64,000 nucleotides of DNA from HLUCCA09 sp038745585 (GTDB taxonomy: Bacteria > Pseudomonadota > Alphaproteobacteria > Rhodobacterales > Rhodobacteraceae): assembly GCA_038745585.1 (NCBI GenBank), contig JBCDLH010000001.1:372001-436000 (forward strand), in the 5' to 3' direction. Shown here piece after piece: positions 33,311 through 42,206 of the stretch (positions are counted from its first letter, which is position 1; every line of letters starts with the position of its first letter). Below the pieces are notes generated by a model. That model was not told the DNA's origin. It made no database searches and saw only the letters and a list, made by a program, of their open reading frames with translations. A program made the translations under genes and the position numbers.

Positions 33311-35185
33311 ATGTTTCACGTGGAACATACGGCGTTCGATGTCATTGTGATTGGCGCTGGGCATGCCGGTTGTGAGGCGGCGGGAGCGGCGGCCCGACTG
33401 GGTGCACGAACAGCGCTAGTCACCTTGCGTGCGACAGATATCGGCGTCATGTCGTGCAATCCGGCGATTGGTGGGCTGGGAAAAGGGCACCTCGTCTGTG
33501 AAATAGACGCGCTGGATGGCGCGATGGGCCGCGCCGCGGATGCGGCAGGCATTCAGTTTCGTCTTCTCAATCGCCGCAAGGGCCCTGCGGTCCGCGGTCC
33601 GCGGGCACAGGCGGATCGAAGGCTCTATCGGTCCGCAATGCAGGCATGGGTTCATGCACAGCCTACCCTGACGGTGATAGAGGGCGAGGTCGTTGATCTC
33701 TTGCAGAACGGCGCCCGGATTTCCGGCGTGGTCCTGGGCGATGGTTCTGAGATCTCTGCATCCGCAGTTGTTTTGACCAGCGGCACCTTCCTAAATGGCA
33801 TCATCCACGTTGGAGATCGTTCCTATCCTGGCGGTCGTATGGGCTCAAAGGGCGTGTCGCGCCTCGCTGAGCGGATACGTGGATACGGTCTTCCCATGGG
33901 CCGGCTCAAGACGGGGACACCGCCGCGACTTGATGGGAAAACGATTGCGTGGGACACGCTGGATCTGCAACCGGGGGATGACACCCCCACATTTTTCTCT
34001 GCGCTTACGACACAGGTGGCGGCTCGGCAGGTTCCATGCGCGATCACGCGCACCAACTCGCAGACCCATGAGATCATTCGCGCAAATCTAGAGCGTTCCG
34101 CGATGTATGGGGGGCATATTGGCTCGGCTGGGCCTCGGTATTGCCCGTCGATCGAAGACAAAGTGGTGCGTTTTGCCGACAAGAGTGCGCACCAAATCTT
34201 CCTCGAACCCGAAGGATTGGATGACGACACGGTCTATCCTAACGGGATTTCGACGTCTTTGCCGGAGGATGTGCAGGCGCGGTATGTCCGCAGCATCAAA
34301 GGCCTGCAAGCTGTAACGATACTGAAGCCGGGTTATGCCATCGAGTACGATTACGTCGACCCCCGCGCACTGAACCGCAATCTGTCGCTGCGTGACCACG
34401 AAGGCTTGTTTCTCGCGGGGCAGATCAATGGAACGACGGGGTATGAGGAGGCAGCGGCGCAGGGCCTGGTCGCCGGATTGTCCGCTGTCGCGCATCTCCG
34501 GGGTCAGGCCGCTCCGCATTTCGACCGAAGAACGTCATATATCGGAGTGATGGTCGACGACCTGACCACGCAAGGCGTAATTGAACCATACCGGATGTTC
34601 ACCTCACGGGCGGAGTATCGACTGACCTTGCGGGCCGACAACGCGGATCAACGCCTGACGCCGCTGGGCGTGGAGCTTGGCCTGGTCTCTGAGACGCGCC
34701 GCGCGAATTTCGAGATGAATATGGAGCGGCTCGACCGAGCTCGCAAGTCGCTCAAGCGTACGAGGTTCTCTGCCCGTGCCCTCCATCAACGCGGCGTTAG
34801 AGTTGCGCCAGATGGCCCACCTCGCGATGGCGTCTCGGTTCTGTCCTTGCCTGGCGCCACCGTCGATGTGCTTGAGGCGTTGGACCCAAGCGTGGCGTCG
34901 CTTGATCGGAGCGCGCTCGAACAAGTCGCCAATGACGCCCTTTATGCGCATTATGTCAGGCGTCAGGATGAAGACATTCGCCGATTGGAGCGAGACGAAG
35001 CAATCGCCATTCCCGCGTCTTTGGACTTTGCTGCCGTGGATGGGCTATCGAATGAACTTGTCGAAAAGCTGACAGCCGCACGCCCGGAGACACTCGGCCA
35101 AGCCAGTCGTATAGCTGGGATGACGCCGGCGGCGCTCACGCTGCTTCTGGCGCGCATCAGGCGAGACGAGAAGCTCTCCGCATGA
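33311..35185 (+). CDS. mnmG: tRNA uridine-5-carboxymethylaminomethyl synthesis enzyme MnmG (GidA)
   Basis: The FAD-dependent partner of MnmE. It has 624 residues with the FAD motif GAGHAGCEAA near the N-terminus, conserved NPAIGGLGKGHL, and a cysteine in that region. The start is either ATG 33311 (MFHVEHTAFD) or ATG 33305, two codons earlier, which overlaps the mnmE stop; both are in frame. The first choice matches the common Rhodobacteraceae opening. Codons 1-6 coincide with a parS site. Its end overlaps rsmG by four bases. Confidence 0.96.
   Translation: MFHVEHTAFDVIVIGAGHAGCEAAGAAARLGARTALVTLRATDIGVMSCNPAIGGLGKGHLVCEIDALDGAMGRAADAAGIQFRLLNRRKGPAVRGPRAQADRRLYRSAMQAWVHAQPTLTVIEGEVVDLLQNGARISGVVLGDGSEISASAVVLTSGTFLNGIIHVGDRSYPGGRMGSKGVSRLAERIRGYGLPMGRLKTGTPPRLDGKTIAWDTLDLQPGDDTPTFFSALTTQVAARQVPCAITRTNSQTHEIIRANLERSAMYGGHIGSAGPRYCPSIEDKVVRFADKSAHQIFLEPEGLDDDTVYPNGISTSLPEDVQARYVRSIKGLQAVTILKPGYAIEYDYVDPRALNRNLSLRDHEGLFLAGQINGTTGYEEAAAQGLVAGLSAVAHLRGQAAPHFDRRTSYIGVMVDDLTTQGVIEPYRMFTSRAEYRLTLRADNADQRLTPLGVELGLVSETRRANFEMNMERLDRARKSLKRTRFSARALHQRGVRVAPDGPPRDGVSVLSLPGATVDVLEALDPSVASLDRSALEQVANDALYAHYVRRQDEDIRRLERDEAIAIPASLDFAAVDGLSNELVEKLTAARPETLGQASRIAGMTPAALTLLLARIRRDEKLSA
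33312..33327. promoter_or_regulatory. parS centromere site over the mnmG start
   Basis: TGTTTCACGTGGAACA matches the parS consensus TGTTTCACGTGAAACA in all but one base, and is an almost perfect palindrome extended to 18 bases (33311-33328). It lies 3.3 kb upstream of parB, where ParB (Spo0J) would load and spread. Confidence 0.85.
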
Positions 35186-35829
35186 CGCTACCCGCGGGTT
35201 GGGTGCCATCTGATACGGGCGAGGTCGCGGAACGTTTCGGTGTTTCACGTGAAACCGCGGAAGCACTGGAGTGCTTCGCGGCGCTTCTGTCCCGTTGGAC
35301 TCGCACCGTCAACCTTATCAGCGCCGGCAGCATCCCAGACCTCTGGTCACGGCACATCCTCGACTCCGCACAGCTCTTTGGCGCAGTCCAGAGCCCGCCT
35401 CGTCATTGGGTCGATCTTGGCTCCGGTGGCGGCCTGCCAGCTATCGTCTGTGCATTGCTCGCCTGTGACGCCGGTTGGACCACGCAATTTACACTGCTCG
35501 AGAGCGACCAGCGTAAATGCGCCTTCCTGACAACTGCCCTTCGCGACCTTAGCCTGAGCGCACGCGTGCTGCCTAATCGCCTCGAAGCAGCCGCGCCCCA
35601 AAACGCGGATCTCCTCACAGCTCGTGCTCTCGCTCCTCTCGACGTGCTTCTCGATTGGTCCCTCCGCCATGCGAACGAGCAGGCAACCTATCTGTTTCCC
35701 AAAGGTGCGCGGTTTCAGGAAGAAATCAGCGATGCAGAGCGCCGTTGGACCTTCACGCTCGACACCCTCCCAAGTATAACAGATCCAGCCGCGCGGCTTC
35801 TACGGCTGCGCGACCTGGCTAAGCGGTAA
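35182..35829 (+). CDS. rsmG: 16S rRNA (guanine527-N7)-methyltransferase RsmG (GidB)
   Basis: Methylates G527 of 16S rRNA with S-adenosylmethionine; loss gives low-level streptomycin resistance. It has 215 residues with the SAM motif WVDLGSGGGLPAI, the preceding SRHILDSAQL and the later LTARALAPLDVLL. The segment FGVSRETAE near residue 20 is encoded over a parS site. The start overlaps the mnmG stop; parA begins 15 bases after its end. Confidence 0.95.
   Translation: MTLPAGWVPSDTGEVAERFGVSRETAEALECFAALLSRWTRTVNLISAGSIPDLWSRHILDSAQLFGAVQSPPRHWVDLGSGGGLPAIVCALLACDAGWTTQFTLLESDQRKCAFLTTALRDLSLSARVLPNRLEAAAPQNADLLTARALAPLDVLLDWSLRHANEQATYLFPKGARFQEEISDAERRWTFTLDTLPSITDPAARLLRLRDLAKR
35241..35256. 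promoter_or_regulatory. parS centromere site inside rsmG
   Basis: TGTTTCACGTGAAACC matches the parS consensus in 15 of 16 positions and is palindromic except for the last base. It encodes part of VSRET in RsmG and lies about 600 bases before parA. Confidence 0.9.
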
Positions 35830-35844
35830 AAGGCGATCCCTGCA

Positions 35845-36627
35845 ATGAAGACGATTTGCGTTGCAAATCAAAAGGGTGGTGTTGGCAAAACGACAACGGC
35901 GATCAATCTCGCTGCTGCGTTGGCAGAGCGGGGTCACTCGGTGCTGCTGATTGATCTCGATCCCCAAGGGAATGCGTCCACCGGTCTTGGGATCCCGCCC
36001 GAGGCGCGTAAGAAGACGACCTACGACGTGCTCCTGGGCGATGCGCCCCTCACGAGTGTCGCGCAAAGCACGCGGATGGACCGGATCGACATCGCACCGG
36101 CGACGACTGACCTCAGCTCCGCCGATATGGAGCTTATCGCAAACGAAAGGCGCAGCTTTCGCCTGCGCAATGCACTGCGTGATCCCGGTCTTGAGGACAA
36201 AGCCTTTGAGTACGTTCTGATCGATTGTCCGCCGTCGCTAAACCTTCTGACGGTCAATGCCATGGTTGCGGCGCAATCCGTCCTGGTGCCGCTCCAATCG
36301 GAGTTCTTCGCCCTGGAGGGGCTGTCGCAACTCATGCTGACCCTGCGAGAAGTCCGTCAAAGCGCCAATCCAAAGCTGCGGATCGAAGGCATCGTACTCA
36401 CCATGTTCGATGTGCGGAATCGCCTGTCGCAACAGGTCGAGGAAGACGCGCGCGAGGCTCTCGGGGATCTCGTGTTTGAAACACGCATTCCGCGCAACGT
36501 CCGCGTCAGCGAGGCGCCGAGCTTTGGGCAGCCAGTCCTGTCCTATGATCCCAACTCCAGGGGCGCCGCCGCCTATCGCGCCCTCGCGCGCGAGTTTCTT
36601 GATCGCTCGCTCCAAGCTGTCGCGTAG
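35845..36627 (+). CDS. parA: Chromosome partitioning ATPase ParA
   Basis: The Walker-type ATPase that moves ParB-parS complexes along the nucleoid to segregate newly replicated origins. It has 260 residues with the deviant Walker A KGGVGKTTT (10-18), LIDLDPQGNAS, and the DNA-binding arginines in the C-terminal half. ATG 35845 opens MKTICVANQKGG. It is followed by parB seven bases after its stop. No N-terminal HTH is present, so it is of the chromosomal (type Ib-like, Soj) class. Confidence 0.97.
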   Translation: MKTICVANQKGGVGKTTTAINLAAALAERGHSVLLIDLDPQGNASTGLGIPPEARKKTTYDVLLGDAPLTSVAQSTRMDRIDIAPATTDLSSADMELIANERRSFRLRNALRDPGLEDKAFEYVLIDCPPSLNLLTVNAMVAAQSVLVPLQSEFFALEGLSQLMLTLREVRQSANPKLRIEGIVLTMFDVRNRLSQQVEEDAREALGDLVFETRIPRNVRVSEAPSFGQPVLSYDPNSRGAAAYRALAREFLDRSLQAVA

Positions 36628-36634
36628 GAGAAAC

Positions 36635-37546
36635 ATGGTAAAACCGAATAGAACCAAAGGGTTAGGTCGCGGGCTCTCCGCTCTCATGGCGGATGTGCAC
36701 CTTGATGCGGCCGACGCAAGCGCACCGCCCGTGCCGGAGCGCACCCTCCCCATCGAAGACATCGCGCCGAACCCGGGCCAGCCGCGCAAGGTCTTTGATG
36801 CCGAAGCTCTACAGGAACTGGCCGACTCAATCCGCGCCAAAGGCATTCTCCAGCCGCTCATCGTCCGCGCGCGGACGGGAGGCGCCGCCGCCTATGAGAT
36901 CGTTGCGGGCGAGCGCAGGTGGCGCGCCGCACAGATCGCGCAGGTTCACACGGTGCCCGTTATCATTCGCGATCTCACGGACACTGAAGTCCTTGAAATC
37001 GCGATCATCGAGAACATCCAGCGAGAAAACCTGAACCCGGCCGAGGAGGCGCGGGGCTATAGGCAATTGATCGATGCCTTCGGTCATACCCAAGAGCAAC
37101 TGGCGGCTTCCCTCGGTAAGAGCCGCAGCGCCATCGCAAATGCCATGCGCTTGCTGACACTGCCCGATGACGTGATAGCCCTCTTGGAGGCCGGTCAGCT
37201 CAGCGCCGGCCATGCCCGCGCCCTCATCACGGCTGGGAATGCGTCTGCGCTCGCGGCCCGTATCCTCGCCGAGGGGCTTTCGGTTCGCCAGACGGAGAGA
37301 CTTGCCAAGGCTGTCCCGTCCTCGACCCACACGCCCGGGTCGCCCACGCGCCCCCACGTCCCTGAAAAGGACGCCGACACCCGCGCGATCGAGCAAGACC
37401 TCTCCGCCAACCTCCGGATGCCTGTCTCGATACGCCACACGGACGTGTCAGGCGCCGGCGCGCTGACCATCTCCTATCGCGATCTCGATCAGCTCGACCG
37501 ACTGTGTCAGATGCTCTCGGCTAGTCCTCCGGACGAGACCATATGA
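36635..37546 (+). CDS. parB: Chromosome partitioning protein ParB
   Basis: The CTP-dependent clamp that loads at parS. It has 303 residues: the N-terminal ParA-activating LGRGLSALM box (10-18), the CTP-binding domain with GERRWRAAQ and ENIQRENLN, a helix-turn-helix (TQEQLAASLGKSRSAIANAMRLL) that reads parS, and a C-terminal dimerisation domain. ATG 36635 follows TAGGAGAAAC, close to the parA stop. Its last 26 bases overlap the convergent DUF454 gene. Confidence 0.97.
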   Translation: MVKPNRTKGLGRGLSALMADVHLDAADASAPPVPERTLPIEDIAPNPGQPRKVFDAEALQELADSIRAKGILQPLIVRARTGGAAAYEIVAGERRWRAAQIAQVHTVPVIIRDLTDTEVLEIAIIENIQRENLNPAEEARGYRQLIDAFGHTQEQLAASLGKSRSAIANAMRLLTLPDDVIALLEAGQLSAGHARALITAGNASALAARILAEGLSVRQTERLAKAVPSSTHTPGSPTRPHVPEKDADTRAIEQDLSANLRMPVSIRHTDVSGAGALTISYRDLDQLDRLCQMLSASPPDETI

Positions 37547-37874
37547 AGACAAGCACACCGGTCAGGATGATCGCTTGCAGCGCCAAAATCTGGCTGCGGA
37601 CACCCAACAGCAGCGACAGAAGGAACACCGCGGCGACGGAAAGGGTCGCCATCCGCTTGGCGCGCCGTGAAATGGCGCCGCGATCTTGCCAATTGCGGAT
37701 CGGCGGCCCGAAGACCGGGTGCTCGATCAGCCAGACATGGAGCCGCGGGGATGAGCGGGCAAAGCAAAACGCGGTCAAAAGGAGAAACGGCACCGTCGGC
37801 ACGAGCGGGAGGACCACCCCGAGCGCGCCAAGAGCCAGGCTCACGATCCCACAGAGCACCCAGAGCACCCGCAT
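37521..37874 (-). CDS. DUF454 (YbaN-like) inner membrane protein
   Basis: A 117-residue protein with two pairs of transmembrane segments and the family signature LPLVPTVPFLLLTAFCFARSS followed by HPVFGPPIRNW. YbaN/DUF454 proteins are widespread and of unknown function; in several bacteria they are near haem or electron transport genes. It ends inside the 3' end of parB and starts seven bases from the hemW stop. Confidence 0.85.
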   Translation of the reverse strand: MRVLWVLCGIVSLALGALGVVLPLVPTVPFLLLTAFCFARSSPRLHVWLIEHPVFGPPIRNWQDRGAISRRAKRMATLSVAAVFLLSLLLGVRSQILALQAIILTGVLVFIWSRPED

Positions 37875-37880
37875 GCCGTG

Positions 37881-39107
37881 TCACCACTCCGTCAGGTCCG
37901 CCACGATCCGGTTGAGGAGCAGCCGTCCCGCCGACGTCACGCGCAGCCTTGGCCCGGTGCGCCGCAGCATGCCCATATGCTCAAGGTCCATGGCCCTTGT
38001 CCAAAAGTGTTCTGGCAAAGCGGCGATGCGACCCAGATACTCAACATTTAGGCCACTCTTCTTCCTCAGACCCATCATTATGTATTCATAGGCCTGGTCC
38101 GGCGGCGCCAGCGCTGTGCTCTCTTCATGCGCCATCCGCCCCTCTTCCACCGCCGCGAGCCAGGGGCCGGGCATTGCGACCTGTTCGGTCGCCTGCCGCA
38201 CGCGCCCCAGTGTCAAGCGCCCATGGGCGCCGGGCCCGATCCCGGCATAATCGCCGCCCGACCAATAGAGCAAATTGTGCCGACACTCCGCGCCCGGTCG
38301 CGCGAAATTCGAGACTTCGTAGAGCGCGAGCCCCGAGGCTTCACACGCATCGACGGTGATCTCATAAAGATCCGCCCCAAGCTCTTCATCCGGCAGGCCC
38401 AGTAGCCGGCCCCGCGCATGCCGCGCGGCAAAGACTGTCCCGGGTTCGATCGTCAATTGGTAGAGCGACAGGTGATCGGCCGCGAGAGCCAGCGCCTCGT
38501 GCAATTCGGTGCGCCACGCCGCCGCGCTCTGGTCCTGCCGGGCGCAAATGAGGTCGAAGGACACCCGCTCGAACGTCTCGCGCGCCACACCAAACGCAGC
38601 GCGCGCCTCTTGCGCAGAATGGAGCCGCCCAAGCCGCTTGAGGTCGATATCGTTAAGCGCCTGCACCCCGAGTGAGAGGCGCGTGACGCCTGCCGCCCGG
38701 TAGCCGGTAAATCGCGCCGCGTCGACCGAGGTCGGGTTTGCTTCGAGCGAGACCTCTAGATCCGCGGCGCAGGTCCAGGATTGGCCGATGGCTTCCATGA
38801 CGGCGCCGACCGTTTCAGCCGTCATGGTGCTCGGCGTGCCACCGCCGAAAAAGACCGAGGTCAGCTCGCGTTCCCGCGTCAGTGCAGCCACGCGTCGGAC
38901 TTCCGACACCAGCGCGGCGGCCCAGCGGGCTTGGTCAATGCGTTGCACGACGTGCGAATTGAAATCGCAATAGGGGCACTTGGCTTGGCAGAAGGGCCAG
39001 TGCACGTAGAGGCCAAAGCCTGTTCCGGCTTCCCCGATGGTCGGCGCAGGGGCTCGGATCGGTGCCTCAGCGGTCAAAACAGGCCTCAACCAACGCGTCG
39101 AATGCAC
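37881..39107 (-). CDS. hemW: Haem chaperone / radical SAM protein HemW
   Basis: A 408-residue radical SAM protein of the HemW group, which binds haem and passes it to respiratory proteins; it was long misnamed coproporphyrinogen III oxidase. The cluster motif is CQAKCPYC, followed by FFGGGTPS and the HemW hallmark HNLLYW. The start is uncertain: GTG 39107 overlaps the rdgB end by 41 bases, and a TTG at 39077 would reduce the overlap. It is in a leftward run with rdgB and rph. Confidence 0.93.
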   Translation of the reverse strand: MHSTRWLRPVLTAEAPIRAPAPTIGEAGTGFGLYVHWPFCQAKCPYCDFNSHVVQRIDQARWAAALVSEVRRVAALTRERELTSVFFGGGTPSTMTAETVGAVMEAIGQSWTCAADLEVSLEANPTSVDAARFTGYRAAGVTRLSLGVQALNDIDLKRLGRLHSAQEARAAFGVARETFERVSFDLICARQDQSAAAWRTELHEALALAADHLSLYQLTIEPGTVFAARHARGRLLGLPDEELGADLYEITVDACEASGLALYEVSNFARPGAECRHNLLYWSGGDYAGIGPGAHGRLTLGRVRQATEQVAMPGPWLAAVEEGRMAHEESTALAPPDQAYEYIMMGLRKKSGLNVEYLGRIAALPEHFWTRAMDLEHMGMLRRTGPRLRVTSAGRLLLNRIVADLTEW

Positions 39108-39681
39108 GCTTGCGGTGGCTCAGGGCGGCTTTCTGCTCCGGCTCCATCTCGCCAAAGGTCAGCTCTTCCCCCTCGGGGACGAACATTGGGTCATACCCAA
39201 AGCCGTTTTGCCCCCGCGCGGGCCAGGTCAGCGTACCGTGGACGTCTCCGGTGACCAGCTCTTCATGCCCGTCGGGCCAAGCCAGGCAAAGCGTGCTGAC
39301 AAAGACCGCCGCCCGAGGTTCCGGCGCGCTGCGCGCCTCACATTCGGCCCAGACACGTGCCATGGCCTGGCCAAAATCGCGACCGTCCGGCGTCTCTGCC
39401 CAATCCGCGGTGTAGACCCCTGGCGCCCCGTCGAGCGCTGCCACGGCGATACCGCTATCGTCCGACAACGCCGGCAGGCCCGTCGCCCGCACCACGGCGC
39501 GTGCCTTGAGGCGGGCATTCCCAGCAAAGGTGCTCTCGGTCTCGTCCGGCTCCTCGAGCCCCAGCATACCGGCCGACGTCACAGTGATGCCAAAGGGCGC
39601 CAGCAGCGCACGTATCTCACTTAGCTTTCCCGCATTGTGGGACGCGATGACGAGTTCCTCGCGGTCGAACCGGCGTCCCAT
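39067..39681 (-). CDS. rdgB: dITP/XTP pyrophosphatase RdgB
   Basis: Removes non-canonical purine nucleoside triphosphates from the nucleotide pool. It has 204 residues with the opening ELVIASHNAGKLSEI, SDDSGIAVAAL and the C-terminal FGYDPMFVPEG and SHRKRAFDAL, all family-diagnostic. It lies four bases after rph and overlaps hemW. Confidence 0.95.
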   Translation of the reverse strand: MGRRFDREELVIASHNAGKLSEIRALLAPFGITVTSAGMLGLEEPDETESTFAGNARLKARAVVRATGLPALSDDSGIAVAALDGAPGVYTADWAETPDGRDFGQAMARVWAECEARSAPEPRAAVFVSTLCLAWPDGHEELVTGDVHGTLTWPARGQNGFGYDPMFVPEGEELTFGEMEPEQKAALSHRKRAFDALVEACFDR

Positions 39682-39685
39682 TCGG

Positions 39686-40402
39686 CTAGGCCCCGCCCAC
39701 GGCCGCGTTCTGTGCGCCTACAAGCGCGGTCACGCCCGTCTCGGCCAGATCGAGGAGCGCGTTCATCTCGTCGCGCGAGAACGTAGCCCCTTCCGCCGCC
39801 GCCTGGAGCTCGATCAACCGCGCCTGTCCCGTCATGACGAAGTTTCCGTCTGTCCCGGCCTCGCTGTCTTCGGCATAGTCCAGATCGAGGATCGGTTGAC
39901 CGGCATAGATCCCGCAGCTCACCGCGGCGACATTGTCTGTCACTGGGTCGGACAGGACGTCACCCGCCTTCATCAGCTTGGCCACGGCGAGCTTTAACGC
40001 GACCCATCCGCCCGTGATCGAGGCGCAGCGCGTTCCTCCGTCGGCCTGGATGACATCACAGTCTATGGTGATCTGCCGCTCGCCCAAAGCCCGCAGGTCG
40101 ACGCCCGCGCGCAGGCTTCGCCCAATCAGACGCTGGATTTCTTGGGTGCGGCCGGATTGCCCCCGCTTGGCCTCGCGATTGCTGCGGGTGTGGGTCGCGC
40201 GGGGCAGCATGCCGTATTCCGCCGTGACCCAGCCCTTGCCGGAGTTTTTGAGAAAGGGCGGCACGCGCTCCTCAAGGCTCGCCGTGCAGAGCACGCGCGT
40301 GTCGCCGCAGCTGATCAGGCATGCGCCCTCGGCATGGCGGGTAAAGCCGGTTTCGATGACGATCTCGCGCATCTGGTCGAGCGCACGTCCGGAGGGGCGC
40401 AT
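39686..40402 (-). CDS. rph: Ribonuclease PH
   Basis: A 238-residue phosphorolytic 3' exoribonuclease that trims tRNA precursors. It opens MRPSGRALDQMR and shows the phosphate-binding GRTQEIQRLIGRSLR segment and the catalytic DCDVIQADGGTR. It is intact, unlike the truncated rph of laboratory E. coli strains. ATG 40402 was chosen; the much longer frame upstream is antisense to hrcA. It is divergent from hrcA, with a 153-base gap. Confidence 0.96.
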   Translation of the reverse strand: MRPSGRALDQMREIVIETGFTRHAEGACLISCGDTRVLCTASLEERVPPFLKNSGKGWVTAEYGMLPRATHTRSNREAKRGQSGRTQEIQRLIGRSLRAGVDLRALGERQITIDCDVIQADGGTRCASITGGWVALKLAVAKLMKAGDVLSDPVTDNVAAVSCGIYAGQPILDLDYAEDSEAGTDGNFVMTGQARLIELQAAAEGATFSRDEMNALLDLAETGVTALVGAQNAAVGGA

Positions 40403-40499
40403 CACAGTCTCCCTGTTTGGTTTGCGCCGCTCTTCCCCCGCGCGCGCGGCCATTGCAAGCGCAGGATGCACATTGGTCGAGGTGGCGCTGGGGCTGGCG

Positions 40500-40528
40500 T
40501 TGACCAGGGTTGCTGGACGCTCTTTATT
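40500..40528 (+). promoter_or_regulatory. Candidate sigma-70 promoter for hrcA-grpE
   Basis: TTGACC (40500-40505) and TTTATT (40523-40528) with a 17-base spacer lie 27 bases before the hrcA start. No CIRCE inverted repeat was seen beside it. Confidence 0.45.
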
Positions 40529-40555
40529 GTGCGGCATCCAAGGGAAAGCAGTGTC

Positions 40556-41620
40556 ATGGCAGAGGTCCCGCAGTCGCTCGATGCCCTCAACGAACGGTCG
40601 CGCGAGGTGTTCCGCCGCGTGGTTGAAGGGTATATTGATACGGGCGAGCCCGTCGGTTCGCGCACGCTGACGCGGGATTTCTCGGAAAAGGTCTCGGCGG
40701 CGACGATCCGCAACGTGATGCAAGACCTGGAATATCTCGGTTTGCTCAACAGCCCCCATGTCTCCGCCGGGCGCGTCCCCACAGAGCTTGGCCTGCGGAT
40801 GTTTGTCGACGGCCTTCTCGAAGTGCGCGATCTGGGCGCCGAGGATCGCGCGCATATCGACGCCACGCTCGACACCTCGGGCACGGACGTCAATGCGCTG
40901 ATGAGCAAGGTCGGAACGGCGCTGACTGGCGTCACGCAGGTTGCCTCGCTCGTGCTCACGCCCAAGCACGAGGCCCCGATCAAGCACATCGAGTTTGTGC
41001 CGCTTGGGTCGGATCGGGCCCTTGTGGTTCTCGTCTTCGCCGACGGCCATGTCGAGAACCGCGTCTTTACGCCGCCGCCGGGACAAACACCCGCCTCGAT
41101 GCGGGAGGCGGCGAATTTCCTCAACGCCCTCGTCGAAGGGCGGACGCTTTCTGATCTGCGCACATCGGTCAAAGCCGAGATCGACAAGCGACGCCGCGAG
41201 ATCGACGTCTTGGCGCAGGATCTCGTAGCGAGCGGCCTCGCTGTCTGGGCCGATGCGGGCGAATCGACCGAGCGGCTCCTTGTCCGCGGCACGGCGCATC
41301 TTTTGGAGGACTCGGCCCGCGCGGAGGATTTGGAACGCGTGCGCCAGCTCTTTGACGATCTTGAGCGCAAGCGCGATATCGCCGAGTTCCTCGAACTGAC
41401 CGAGACCGGCGAAGGTGTGCGGATTTTTATCGGCTCTGAGACCAAGCTTTTTTCGCTTTCGGGTTCCTCTTTGGTGGTCTCTCCATATATGAACGCGGAT
41501 CGTAAGATCGTGGGCGCGGTTGGCGTGATTGGACCGACCCGCCTCAACTACGGGCGCATCGTTCCCATCGTGGATTATACCGCGCAGATGGTGGGGCGGC
41601 TGTTGTCCGACAGGACGTGA
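40556..41620 (+). CDS. hrcA: Heat-inducible transcription repressor HrcA
   Basis: The repressor that binds CIRCE operators of groEL and dnaK genes and is refolded by GroEL. It has 354 residues with an N-terminal winged helix (RSREVFRRVVEGYIDTGEPVG, split over the start) and the HrcA core with the C-terminal NYGRIVPIVDYTAQMV. ATG 40556 gives the normal opening. grpE follows ten bases after the stop. No CIRCE is visible here, so the repressor would act elsewhere, for example at groESL. Confidence 0.95.
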   Translation: MAEVPQSLDALNERSREVFRRVVEGYIDTGEPVGSRTLTRDFSEKVSAATIRNVMQDLEYLGLLNSPHVSAGRVPTELGLRMFVDGLLEVRDLGAEDRAHIDATLDTSGTDVNALMSKVGTALTGVTQVASLVLTPKHEAPIKHIEFVPLGSDRALVVLVFADGHVENRVFTPPPGQTPASMREAANFLNALVEGRTLSDLRTSVKAEIDKRRREIDVLAQDLVASGLAVWADAGESTERLLVRGTAHLLEDSARAEDLERVRQLFDDLERKRDIAEFLELTETGEGVRIFIGSETKLFSLSGSSLVVSPYMNADRKIVGAVGVIGPTRLNYGRIVPIVDYTAQMVGRLLSDRT

Positions 41621-41630
41621 AGAGGGCACG

Positions 41631-42206
41631 ATGGCGGAAGCGAAGAAGGACGATCTCGACCTCTCCGAGATGGATGACCTCGACGCAGGCTTTGCCGAGG
41701 AGGCCGAGGACTATAGCATCGAGACAGATGATGCGGGCGTAGATGTCGTGGCTGAGCTCACTGCAGAGCGCGACGAGTACAAGGACCGCTTCATGCGCGC
41801 GCTTGCCGATGCCGAGAACGCGCGCAAACGCTCCGAGCGCGACCGGCGCGAGGCCGAGCAATATGGCGGGTCCCGCCTCTCGCGTGATCTGCTTCCGGTC
41901 TATGACAACCTTCACCGCGCAATCGCGGCCGTTACCGATGCGCAGCGCGAGGCCGATGCGGCCCTCATTGAGGGGGTGGAGCTCACGCTGCGTGAGCTTC
42001 AAAATGTCTTTGAAAAACATGGGGTAAGGGTGATCCGGCCCGAGGTGGGCGATCCGTTCGACCCGCAGCACCATGAGGCGATGTTCGAAGCACCGGTGCC
42101 CAACACCAAGGCGGGCGACATCATCCAAGTGATGGCCGATGGGTTCCTGCTCCACGACCGGTTGCTGCGCCCCGCGCAGGTGGGCGTTTCGTCGACACCA
42201 GGGTAG
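41631..42206 (+). CDS. grpE: Nucleotide exchange factor GrpE
   Basis: Releases ADP from DnaK. It has 191 residues with an acidic N-terminal region, a long helical dimerisation segment (about 45-90, ERDEYKDRFMRALADAENARK), and the C-terminal beta domain containing GDPFDPQHHEAM and VMADGFLLHDRLLRPA. AGAGGGCACG precedes ATG 41631. dnaK and dnaJ are not in this window. Confidence 0.95.
   Translation: MAEAKKDDLDLSEMDDLDAGFAEEAEDYSIETDDAGVDVVAELTAERDEYKDRFMRALADAENARKRSERDRREAEQYGGSRLSRDLLPVYDNLHRAIAAVTDAQREADAALIEGVELTLRELQNVFEKHGVRVIRPEVGDPFDPQHHEAMFEAPVPNTKAGDIIQVMADGFLLHDRLLRPAQVGVSSTPG

Noticed and set aside
38430..38462. A GGTTCGAT stretch resembling a tRNA T-arm.
   Set aside because: It lies in the hemW coding sequence, with no acceptor or anticodon stem around it.
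39686..41629. A 647-codon open frame on the minus strand spanning rph and the hrcA region.
   Set aside because: Only its end is the real rph (238 residues). The rest is antisense to hrcA, whose plus-strand product is a clear family member; long antisense frames are common in GC-rich DNA.
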